DNA of 7,727 nt from Candidatus Moraniibacteriota bacterium. GTDB taxonomy: Bacteria > Patescibacteriota > Minisyncoccia > Moranbacterales > UBA2206. The translations under genes were made by a program, and so were the position numbers. Below the pieces are notes generated by a model. That model was not told the origin of the DNA. It saw only the letters and a program-made list of their open reading frames with translations, and did no database searches. This document shows, in pieces, positions 1 through 4,961 of the stretch; the first letter of the stretch is position 1; the number at the start of each line of letters is the position of its first letter. The stretch spans positions 1 to 7,727 of the forward strand of contig DMXN01000024.1 in assembly GCA_003482885.1 (NCBI GenBank). Direction: 5' to 3'.

Positions 1-1998
1 ATGACCTATGATTACCAGATGGCAATAAAAGTTGATGATGACGGTATTAGAATTGATGGTCTGCAGTTCAAAATAACCAATAATGATTATTTAGCCACTC
101 GCGCGATTGGATTTTGGACGATTTCCGCGTCCGGAACAGGATATGTTTCAAACAGCATCATTAAAGCTGTGTTCACTACAACCAATGCTGATTCTGTTCT
201 AGGAATTACCACTACATCCAGCGCCAATGGCACTTATTATATTTGGAATAATATAATTTACGATTTGGATGTATCCGGACAAAATGTGAATACAGCGGGG
301 ATAACCAATGTTGGGAAAATGTATGCGTACAACAATACTTTGTATAATAATTATAAGGGAATTTATCGCACTGGCGGCACTATTGTCGCGAAAAACAATC
401 TTGTTCAATCGTGCGCGAATGGATACGACGGAAATTTTGACGCTTCATCAAACTATAACATTTCCAATCTCGCCTCTGACGCGCCGTCGCCTTCGTATCG
501 CTCGAATTTAGCCACCACCGTTTCTTTCACTGACACAATCAATTCTGATTTTCATCTCGCTTCCACCGACACCGCGGCAAGAAATCTTGGCGTAGATTTG
601 TCGCAGGATTATAATCTGCCGATAACCAACGACATTGACGGACAAGGCCGAATTTCTAATTTCCAATATCCAATATCCAATTGGGATATTGGCGCCGACG
701 AATCCGCCACTTCGATTTTCCGTTCCATCGCTCCGTCAATGTCAACCTATCTTGACCGCGGGGTGGATGAATCCGGAACCGACCTCACTATTTCCGGCAC
801 GACAATGACTTTGGAAAACGCCGCTCCCGACAATGTCGGCGTGGGCGATGTTATTCAATATGACGCCAATAACGACGGCGCGATTGACGCGATTGCCTTT
901 ATTTCCGCCAGGGCAAGTTCAACATCTTTCACCGTCCAAGCCCGCGACGGAGCAAATCCGGTTGCCACCACCAACGATCAAGATTGGCAAATATTTCGCG
1001 CTTACACGACTTTGGACAACGCCGAAGGCGGGGTGGAAAACACCGCTAACATTGACGACGATGTGGATGATTTTGACATCTCTGTCAGCCGAAACGACGG
1101 CAAAGATATTTACGCTTCCAATGAACAATGGAACATCGCCTGCTACGCCAACGGAACGACCGTCGACACTGTCGAGGTTATAATTTATAACTGGACAACC
1201 GCTCCGCAGAATTATATTAAAATTTATACGCCGACTTTGACGAGCGAAGTGGGGACGAGTCAGAGGCATTTAGGGAAGTGGGATGGGAATAAATACGCAC
1301 TAACAGTTACCGGCACCGGTCCTTTGATAATTTATGAGGATTATGTTCGAGTAGATGGATTGCAAACTAGCATTATATCAAGTTCCGACAATTCCGTGAG
1401 TATTTATGTCGCTCTTATTTCAACTAATAATGAATTTAGAATTTCTAATAATATAATTACTGGAAGTTTTTCAGGAACAGCTTATCCTTACGGGATTCAT
1501 TTAAATGATGTTGATATAGTTGGAGCAATGGTGTGGAACAACATAATTTATGGATTTTCTAACAACTCTACCGGTTATGGAATACTTGCAAATAATCCCA
1601 CATTGTTGAATTATTTTTATAATAATACTATAATAAATAGCTATAGAGGAATTTATTCAAACAGTGGCGGTCTTCTCAAAAATAATATTTCTTATAATAA
1701 TATTGTCGACTATTATTATGGTTCGTCTAATTCTTCTAATACCAACAACCTTTCCAAAGACGCGACCGCGCCGGGCGCGGCCGCCTGTCCAAATGCTAAT
1801 TGTTATTACAGAAGTAAAACTTTATCGTTCGTAAGTACAACTCCCGGCACCGAGGATTTTCATTTGGCTCTTTCTGATACGGATGCAAAAAATAAAGGGA
1901 CGCAACTTTGTTCGGATTCGTATTTGCCGTTTTCAACGGATATAGACGGAAATTCCCGTCCGTGCAGTCCGGACACTTGGGACATCGGCGCCGATGAA
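1..1998 (+). repeat. Two homologous beta-helix modules, period about 1,296-1,299 bases
   Basis: Landmarks recur at almost constant offset: DGLQ at residues 19-22 and 452-455 (433 apart), GADE at 231-234 and 663-666 (432 apart). Shared stretches between them are NNIIY, YNNT, [YR]GIY, KNN, YRS, DFHLA and DIDG. Module 1 is missing its N-terminal part because the window starts inside it. The DNA of the two copies has diverged strongly (for example DGLQ is gatggtctgcag versus gatggattgcaa), so this is an old internal duplication rather than a recent tandem repeat. Confidence 0.8.
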
Positions 1999-2070
1999 GT
2001 CATTCAGGCGATGATCAATATTAATCGTAATGTCAATTTCGGGAGAGGAGTGAATTTTAATGCGAAATAG
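1..2070 (+). CDS. Modular right-handed beta-helix surface protein (5' end outside window)
   Basis: The reading frame is open from base 1 to TAG at 2068-2070 (689 codons). The first residues are already inside a module (IRIDGLQ at 16-22 matches VRVDGLQ at 449-455), so the Met at base 1 is probably internal, and any signal peptide lies upstream. Two modules are visible. Each runs from an IDGLQ/VDGLQ strand through Asn-rich helix rungs (NNIIY, YNNT, GIY, KNN) to a DFHLA...DIDG...WDIGADE end (231-234 and 663-666). Between them, about residues 236-450, lies a less repetitive Asp-rich linker. The rungs and WDIGADE ending resemble secreted parallel beta-helix repeat proteins of CPR bacteria. Most cysteines (CPNANC, LCSD, RPCS) sit in the second module, which would suit disulfides outside the cell. 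The protein ends in a basic/Asn tail, INRNVNFGRGVNFN. No catalytic motif is recognised; adhesion or a structural surface role is a guess. Confidence 0.82.
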   Translation: MTYDYQMAIKVDDDGIRIDGLQFKITNNDYLATRAIGFWTISASGTGYVSNSIIKAVFTTTNADSVLGITTTSSANGTYYIWNNIIYDLDVSGQNVNTAGITNVGKMYAYNNTLYNNYKGIYRTGGTIVAKNNLVQSCANGYDGNFDASSNYNISNLASDAPSPSYRSNLATTVSFTDTINSDFHLASTDTAARNLGVDLSQDYNLPITNDIDGQGRISNFQYPISNWDIGADESATSIFRSIAPSMSTYLDRGVDESGTDLTISGTTMTLENAAPDNVGVGDVIQYDANNDGAIDAIAFISARASSTSFTVQARDGANPVATTNDQDWQIFRAYTTLDNAEGGVENTANIDDDVDDFDISVSRNDGKDIYASNEQWNIACYANGTTVDTVEVIIYNWTTAPQNYIKIYTPTLTSEVGTSQRHLGKWDGNKYALTVTGTGPLIIYEDYVRVDGLQTSIISSSDNSVSIYVALISTNNEFRISNNIITGSFSGTAYPYGIHLNDVDIVGAMVWNNIIYGFSNNSTGYGILANNPTLLNYFYNNTIINSYRGIYSNSGGLLKNNISYNNIVDYYYGSSNSSNTNNLSKDATAPGAAACPNANCYYRSKTLSFVSTTPGTEDFHLALSDTDAKNKGTQLCSDSYLPFSTDIDGNSRPCSPDTWDIGADEVIQAMININRNVNFGRGVNFNAK
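651..692 (+). repeat. In-frame heptamer array AATTTCY/AATATCC ending in a palindrome
   Basis: Four consecutive 7-base units are visible: aatttct (651-657), aatttcc (658-664), aatatcc (665-671) and aatatcc (672-678). The last bases form a perfect inverted repeat, CCAATATCC (670-678) and GGATATTGG (684-692), with a 5-base loop AATTG. The array encodes ISNFQYPISNWDIG. In module 2 of the same protein the equivalent place is PCSPDT, so the heptamer array looks like an insertion or expansion tolerated in a surface loop just before the conserved WDIGADE. Confidence 0.7.
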
Positions 2071-2127
2071 TCTGAACCATGATTTTCTTGATTATAGGAT
2101 TAGCATGATTGAAATGAAAGAAATAAT

Positions 2128-2156
2128 TTGACACAGGTTTATTATAATGGTACAAT
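2128..2156 (+). promoter_or_regulatory. Sigma70-type promoter with extended -10 for the Bro-N gene
   Basis: TTGACA (2128-2133) is a perfect -35 hexamer. After exactly 17 bases comes TACAAT (2151-2156), preceded by TGG (2148-2150), which fits the extended -10 TGn. Transcription would start near 2163, leaving a leader of about 22 bases with no Shine-Dalgarno sequence before ATG 2185. This is the strongest promoter-like sequence in the window. Confidence 0.75.
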
Positions 2157-2167
2157 ATCATTATAAT
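2141..2167 (+). promoter_or_regulatory. Palindromic operator candidate over the -10 and start site
   Basis: ATTATAATG (2141-2149) and CATTATAAT (2159-2167) are perfect 9-base inverted repeats separated by 9 bases; the centre is at 2154. The left arm contains the TG of the extended -10, the spacer contains TACAAT, and the right arm covers the predicted transcription start. The 18-base centre-to-centre spacing of the arms is close to two helical turns, as expected for a dimeric repressor. A bound protein would block the promoter. The natural candidates are the product of the gene downstream or a phage-type repressor; this is inference. Confidence 0.6.
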
Positions 2168-2184
2168 TATTAACAAAATAAAAA

Positions 2185-3018
2185 ATGGAAAAAACAACAA
2201 CGCAAGTCGCTTTGTTCAGAGGCAAAAAAGTTAGAAAAATAATTTACAATAATGAATGGTGGTTTGTGGTGAGCGATGCGGTGGAAGTGCTAACTGATAC
2301 GCTTAATGCGAAAGACTATATCAGAAAGATGAGAATCAGAGACGAATATCTTGCCAAAGGGTGGGGACAAATTGTCACCCCCCTTTCCGTGCAAACCGAA
2401 GGAGGCAACCAAATGCTTAATTGCGCCAGTACGGAAGGAATATTCAGAATAATTCAGTCCATCCCTTCTCCCAAAGCGGAGCCATTTAAGCGTTGGCTGG
2501 CGAGAGTCGGCTATGAGCGAATGCAAGAAATAGAAAATCCCGAACTGGCGACCAAAAGAACGCGGATGCTTTACAAACTTAAGGGCTATAGTGATGACTG
2601 GATCGAGAAACGAATGCGCGGTATCGCTATTCGGGAAGAATTAACTGATGAATGGAAAAAACGCGGGGCGAAAGAACAGCGGGAATATGAAATTTTGACA
2701 GCGGAAATTTCCCAAGCCGCTTTTGGAATAACACCCAGTCAGTATAAAAAACATAAAAATCTCAAAAGAGAAAACTTGCGCGATCATATGAATGATTTGG
2801 AATTGATTTTTACGATGCTTGGAGAAAGATCAACAACGGAAATTCATCGCAATGAAAATTCGGAAGGTTTTTCTAAGCTAAAATCGGATGCCAAAGTCGG
2901 AGGCGACATCGCTGGCACTGCTAGAAAAAAATTGGAAAAGCGCCTCGGGCGGTCGGTTGTTTCCAGAAATAATTATATTAAAAGTTCGGAGAGCAAAAAG
3001 AGATTGGAAGAAAAATAA
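2185..3018 (+). CDS. Bro-N / DinD-like phage antirepressor-family protein
   Basis: 277 residues. Residues about 8-108 look like a Bro-N DNA-binding domain: VALFRGKKVRKI, then WWFVVSDAVEVLT, an RK..I.DE..AKGW segment, an MLNCASTEGIFRII stretch and a PFKRWLARVG end. The central part (about 126-215) carries KLKGYSDDWIEKRMRGIAIR, LTAEISQAAFG and KRENLRDHMNDLEL. The end (239-265), GGDIAGTARKKLEKRLGRSVVS, resembles the C-terminal region of the DNA-damage-inducible DinD family. The length fits intact members. Bro-N proteins are common in phages and mobile regions as antirepressors or regulators; the target here cannot be told. ATG 2185 is chosen because it lies about 22 bases after the predicted transcription start and the Bro-N domain begins directly after it. 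Promoter and palindrome immediately upstream suggest self-regulation. The gene is followed after 22 bases by a small gene, probably on the same transcript. Confidence 0.88.
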   Translation: MEKTTTQVALFRGKKVRKIIYNNEWWFVVSDAVEVLTDTLNAKDYIRKMRIRDEYLAKGWGQIVTPLSVQTEGGNQMLNCASTEGIFRIIQSIPSPKAEPFKRWLARVGYERMQEIENPELATKRTRMLYKLKGYSDDWIEKRMRGIAIREELTDEWKKRGAKEQREYEILTAEISQAAFGITPSQYKKHKNLKRENLRDHMNDLELIFTMLGERSTTEIHRNENSEGFSKLKSDAKVGGDIAGTARKKLEKRLGRSVVSRNNYIKSSESKKRLEEK

Positions 3019-3040
3019 TTTAGTAGAAATTAAAAAAAAT

Positions 3041-3280
3041 ATGTGGGAACTAAAAATTGATAAAATTGAAAATGGATTTATATTATCGCGCAAAGAAGAA
3101 ATCGATGAGAATAAATTTGAAATTGTGAAAGAGGTTATAGCGGAAGGTTGCAATGAAGATGAAAAAGAAACGATGACGAGATTATTAGAGAGAATCGCGG
3201 AGTATTTTGGCATTCAACATGATAAATATGCTGAAGATAATTTAAATATAGCTTGGAATAAAAAAGGTCGTAAATTGTGA
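3041..3280 (+). CDS. Small acidic hypothetical protein in the Bro-N cassette
   Basis: 79 residues, starting MWELKIDKIENGFILSRK and ending NIAWNKKGRKL. The middle is rich in Glu/Asp (EVIAEGCNEDEKE) and is followed by a predicted amphipathic helix TMTRLLERIAEYFG. There is no signal peptide or membrane segment. The frame is open back to about 2888, but everything before 3041 lies inside the Bro-N gene, and ATG 3041 is the first start after that gene's stop. The pattern of an opening IDKIENGF, an acidic middle and a closing helix ending in IAEYFG reminds me of small unnamed proteins carried by phages and prophages of CPR bacteria. That is memory, not a search result. The cytoplasmic location and a partnership with the Bro-N protein are inferred from adjacency only. 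No function is assigned. Confidence 0.65.
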   Translation: MWELKIDKIENGFILSRKEEIDENKFEIVKEVIAEGCNEDEKETMTRLLERIAEYFGIQHDKYAEDNLNIAWNKKGRKL

Positions 3281-3360
3281 AAAAAATCAAAGGTGATTTT
3301 ATTTTCGCTATCAATAGGAATGTGAATTTCGGGAGAAATGTGAATTTAAATGAATATTGA
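3277..3360 (+). pseudogene. Detached copy of the beta-helix protein's C-terminal tail
   Basis: The frame GTG 3277 to TGA 3358-3360 encodes 27 residues ending DFIFAINRNVNFGRNVNLNEY. INRNVNFGRNVNLN (3310-3351) matches INRNVNFGRGVNFN (2020-2061) at 12 of 14 residues and 34 of 42 bases. Similarity may extend upstream (EVIQA versus DFIFA) if three residues are skipped. No beta-helix sequence precedes it. The GTG overlaps the stop of the 79-residue gene (GTGA), so a coupled micropeptide is conceivable. A remnant of a second beta-helix gene, or of a duplicated 3' end, is more likely, because the matching part is a tail and not a domain. Confidence 0.7.
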
Positions 3361-3372
3361 TCATTAAGCCGC

Positions 3373-3378
3373 TATAAT
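3373..3378 (+). promoter_or_regulatory. -10 element candidate for the isomerase gene
   Basis: A perfect TATAAT stands 27 bases before ATG 3406 and would give a start near 3385. No convincing -35 hexamer lies 16-18 bases upstream (the positions read atgaat or similar), and there is no TGn extension. The call therefore rests on the hexamer and its position between the tail remnant and the gene. Confidence 0.45.
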
Positions 3379-3405
3379 TTAGAAGTAATTTTTTTTAAAA
3401 TTTTT

Positions 3406-4014
3406 ATGAATATCGATTTTACGAATGTTCCCAAGCATTATGCGGCGCGAACGCATGAAAAAATGCGGGAGGTTTTAATGGATCCGGCGGGCGCCGGTCC
3501 GGCCATTCATTATTATATGATTCGCGGCGGAGTCGATCAAAAAAATACGACTGTTTGGGAGCCCGGGACGATCAGCGGAGAATATATCAAAACTTATGGG
3601 CATTATCATATCGGAGATTTGAGCGAAACTTACTGGTTTGTTTACGGCGAGGGGGTGGCGTTGCTGCAAAAATTAGCCGTCGATGAAAACAGCGTGATGA
3701 TCGCCGATGTAGTGGAAGAATTTAAAGCGATTCCGGTCAAAGCCGGACAAAAATTATTCATTCCTTCGGAATTCGGACATTTAGTTGCCAACATCGGGAA
3801 AACATATTTTGTCACAATAGACAATAGCCCGGTGGATTTCGAAGATCGTGATCCGGCCGGTCTGCCCGGCCACGCCGATTATGAACTCGTAAAAAAAATG
3901 CAAGGTTTCGCCTATTATATTGTCGAGCATAATGGGTTGCCGGCATTAAAAAAAAATCCTCATTATAAATCTATTTTAAGAGAAGAGCTGAATGGTTTGC
4001 CGGTAATTGGTTAG
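3406..4014 (+). CDS. Cupin-type glucose-6-phosphate isomerase
   Basis: 202 residues, matching the archaeal-type, metal-dependent phosphoglucose isomerase family (cupin fold), which interconverts glucose-6-phosphate and fructose-6-phosphate in the cytoplasm. The metal-binding signature is visible: GHYHIGDLSETY gives His66, His68 and Glu74, and the fourth ligand is His125 in IPSEFGHLVANIG. The core cupin strands are at about 60-140, with GEGVALLQ between the two ligand clusters. The spacing from the second His to Glu is 5 residues; in the Pyrococcus enzyme, as I remember it, it is 6. This enzyme is unrelated to the usual bacterial Pgi. Its presence suggests non-orthologous replacement, possibly by transfer from archaea. 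ATG 3406 is preceded by a T-run without a Shine-Dalgarno sequence. An intrinsic terminator follows, so the gene is probably transcribed alone. Confidence 0.88.
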   Translation: MNIDFTNVPKHYAARTHEKMREVLMDPAGAGPAIHYYMIRGGVDQKNTTVWEPGTISGEYIKTYGHYHIGDLSETYWFVYGEGVALLQKLAVDENSVMIADVVEEFKAIPVKAGQKLFIPSEFGHLVANIGKTYFVTIDNSPVDFEDRDPAGLPGHADYELVKKMQGFAYYIVEHNGLPALKKNPHYKSILREELNGLPVIG

Positions 4015-4026
4015 GCTCCGGACTAG

Positions 4027-4052
4027 ATACTTCTATGATGGAATAGAGGTAT
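4027..4052 (+). other. 10-bp RNA hairpin after the isomerase gene
   Basis: ATACTTCTAT (4027-4036) pairs with ATAGAGGTAT (4043-4052) over 10 pairs, one of them G-U, with a loop GATGGA. An outer GGAC (4020-4023) could pair with GTCC (4059-4062), closing a longer structure; that outer stem competes with the terminator stem at 4057-4077. No T-run follows directly, so alone it is more likely a 3' end stabiliser than a terminator. Confidence 0.5.
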
Positions 4053-4056
4053 GGAT

Positions 4057-4089
4057 GCGTCCAACAGTAGTTGATGCTTTTTCTTTTTT
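4057..4089 (+). terminator. Intrinsic terminator of the isomerase gene
   Basis: GCGTCCAAC (4057-4065) pairs with GTTGATGC (4070-4077). The stem has eight pairs, one of them G-U, one bulged C and the loop AGTA. A T-tract tttttctttttt (4078-4089) follows immediately. It lies 42 bases after the stop at 4014 and separates the isomerase from the response regulators. Confidence 0.65.
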
Positions 4090-4099
4090 GTTGTATTAT
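4071..4099 (+). promoter_or_regulatory. Promoter candidate for the response-regulator pair
   Basis: TTGATG (4071-4076), 17 bases, then TATTAT (4094-4099). Each hexamer differs from consensus at one or two positions, and the spacing is ideal. The start would fall near 4106, 32 bases before ATG 4138. The -35 lies inside the right arm of the terminator hairpin, so the two elements share DNA. Confidence 0.5.
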
Positions 4100-4137
4100 T
4101 TTAGTGTGGGAGCAAGGGAGATAATCGCAAGAAACCT

Positions 4138-4503
4138 ATGTCGAAAGTTTTACTGATTGAAGATGAAAAAATTTTTATTGAATTATTCGGAGACAGATTA
4201 AGGCTGGCCGGTTTTGAGGTTTCTGCTGCGGAAAATGGCGCGTGGGGATTAAAAGAAGCGACGAAAGAAAAATTCGATTTATTTATCATCGATATGATGA
4301 TGCCGGCGATGACCGGTGAAGAGGTTATCGCCAAGTTGAAAATGGATGACAAAACAAAAAATGTTCCCATAATTGTGTTGTCAGCTTCGGTTGATGAAGA
4401 AGCGCAAAAGCGAGTGGAAAAAATGGGCGTTCATTTGTTCTTGCTTAAAACGCGAATCACTCCGAGCGATTTGGCAAAAAAAGCGCTGGATTTGTTAAAA
4501 TAA
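4138..4503 (+). CDS. Single-domain response regulator (CheY-like receiver), first of two
   Basis: 121 residues making up one receiver domain and nothing else, so the output must be through protein contacts. The acidic pocket is Glu8-Asp9 (LLIEDE), the phospho-acceptor Asp52 (FIIDMMMP), the switch Ser82 (IIVLSAS) and the conserved Lys104. The usual Lys-Pro after strand 5 is replaced by K-T-R-I-T-P-S. No histidine kinase is in the window, so the partner is unknown. ATG 4138 is the only usable start: the frame closes upstream at TAG 4102 with no other start codon. A purine run AAGGGAG ends at 4120, 17 bases before the ATG, too far to be a normal ribosome binding site. The second receiver gene follows after 36 bases in the same direction. 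Confidence 0.9.
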   Translation: MSKVLLIEDEKIFIELFGDRLRLAGFEVSAAENGAWGLKEATKEKFDLFIIDMMMPAMTGEEVIAKLKMDDKTKNVPIIVLSASVDEEAQKRVEKMGVHLFLLKTRITPSDLAKKALDLLK

Positions 4504-4539
4504 AAATAAGGAAGATACCGTTGAAGAATTAAAAAATCT

Positions 4540-4920
4540 ATGCCAACAATACTTATCGTCGAAGACGAACCGATGATTTCCGATATTTATCAGAAAAAAT
4601 TTCGGGATCAAGGTTTTGAAGTGTTGTCCGCTACTGCGGGCGATCAGGTGTTGGAAATGGTTAGAAAACAAAAAAAGGTGGATGTGATTTTACTGGACTT
4701 GCTGATTCCAAAAATGGATGGTTTTGAAGTTATAAGAAATTTGAGAAACGGGAGGTATGATCCGAAGATTAAAATTGTGGTTTCCAGTAATTTAAACCAA
4801 TTAAAAGATATGGACAAAGCATTCGCGCTTGGGGCGGACAGTTTTTTCATTAAAGCGCATTTTACTCCGAGTCAAGTGGTAAGAGAGGTAAATAAAATAA
4901 TTGGCAATATCGTTATTTAA
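4540..4920 (+). CDS. Single-domain response regulator (CheY-like receiver), second of two
   Basis: 126 residues, again a lone receiver. Key residues: Glu8-Asp9 (LIVEDE), phospho-acceptor Asp53 (ILLDLLIP), Ser82/Ser83 (IVVSSN) in the switch position and Lys105. The Lys is followed by A-H-F-T-P-S, the same K-x-x-[IF]-TPS pattern as the upstream receiver and different from the common Lys-Pro. The pair therefore probably shares ancestry, although identity is otherwise moderate and the loops differ (RNGRYDPKIK versus DDKTKNVP). ATG 4540 is forced, as TGA at 4522 closes the frame upstream. AAGGAAG (4508-4514) is 25 bases away and unlikely to act as its ribosome site. It is probably co-transcribed with the first receiver, and a phosphorelay or shared kinase is possible but not shown. 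Confidence 0.9.
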   Translation: MPTILIVEDEPMISDIYQKKFRDQGFEVLSATAGDQVLEMVRKQKKVDVILLDLLIPKMDGFEVIRNLRNGRYDPKIKIVVSSNLNQLKDMDKAFALGADSFFIKAHFTPSQVVREVNKIIGNIVI

Positions 4921-4961
4921 TTTTTAAACGGCTCATAATTTTTGTTTGCTTTATTTTTTTT

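Noticed and set aside
1..3. ATG at base 1 as the true start of the beta-helix protein
   Set aside because: It falls inside the module homologous to residues about 434-455, lacks a signal peptide and coincides with the window edge.
919..1269. Open frame of 116 codons on the - strand inside the beta-helix gene
   Set aside because: It lies wholly opposite the in-frame WDIGADE/linker coding region, shows no domain and has no promoter. It is a shadow of the + strand codon pattern.
1251..1287. G-quadruplex candidate with runs GGGG, GGG, GGG, GGG
   Set aside because: The first loop is 18 bases, beyond usual limits, and the runs fit conserved coding (EVGTSQRH...GKWDGN).
1766..1780. GC-only hairpin CCGCGC-CGG-GCGCGG in an AT-rich part of the beta-helix gene
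   Set aside because: It is explained by Ala/Thr/Pro/Gly codons (DATAPGAAA), with no T-run and no second copy. It may be an accident of codon choice.
2078..2110. Direct repeat CATGATT at 2078-2084 and 2104-2110 as an insertion mark
   Set aside because: Seven bases in AT-rich DNA are expected by chance, and the copies do not flank any gene.
2071..2127. Terminator for the beta-helix gene
   Set aside because: I found no stem of useful length followed by a T-run before the next promoter.
2128..2148. TTGACA with TATAAT (2143-2148) as the promoter
   Set aside because: The spacing is only 9 bases. TACAAT at 2151 with 17-base spacing and TG extension fits properly.
2888..3040. Upstream extension of the 79-residue gene to a Met at 2888
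   Set aside because: The added 51 residues are encoded inside the conserved Bro-N C-terminal region in another frame. ATG 3041 just after that gene's stop is more natural.
2878..3213. Open frame of 111 codons on the - strand across the Bro-N and small-protein genes
   Set aside because: It is low in complexity (Ser/Phe/Ile-rich) and is the mirror of Lys/Glu-rich + strand genes.
2020..3351. The two tail copies as target-site duplications of a transposon
   Set aside because: They are 42 bases long and 8 differ, with no terminal inverted repeats or transposase between them.
3357..3378. TTGATC (3357-3362) as -35 partner for TATAAT at 3373
   Set aside because: The spacer is 10 bases, too short for RNA polymerase, so only the -10 was kept.
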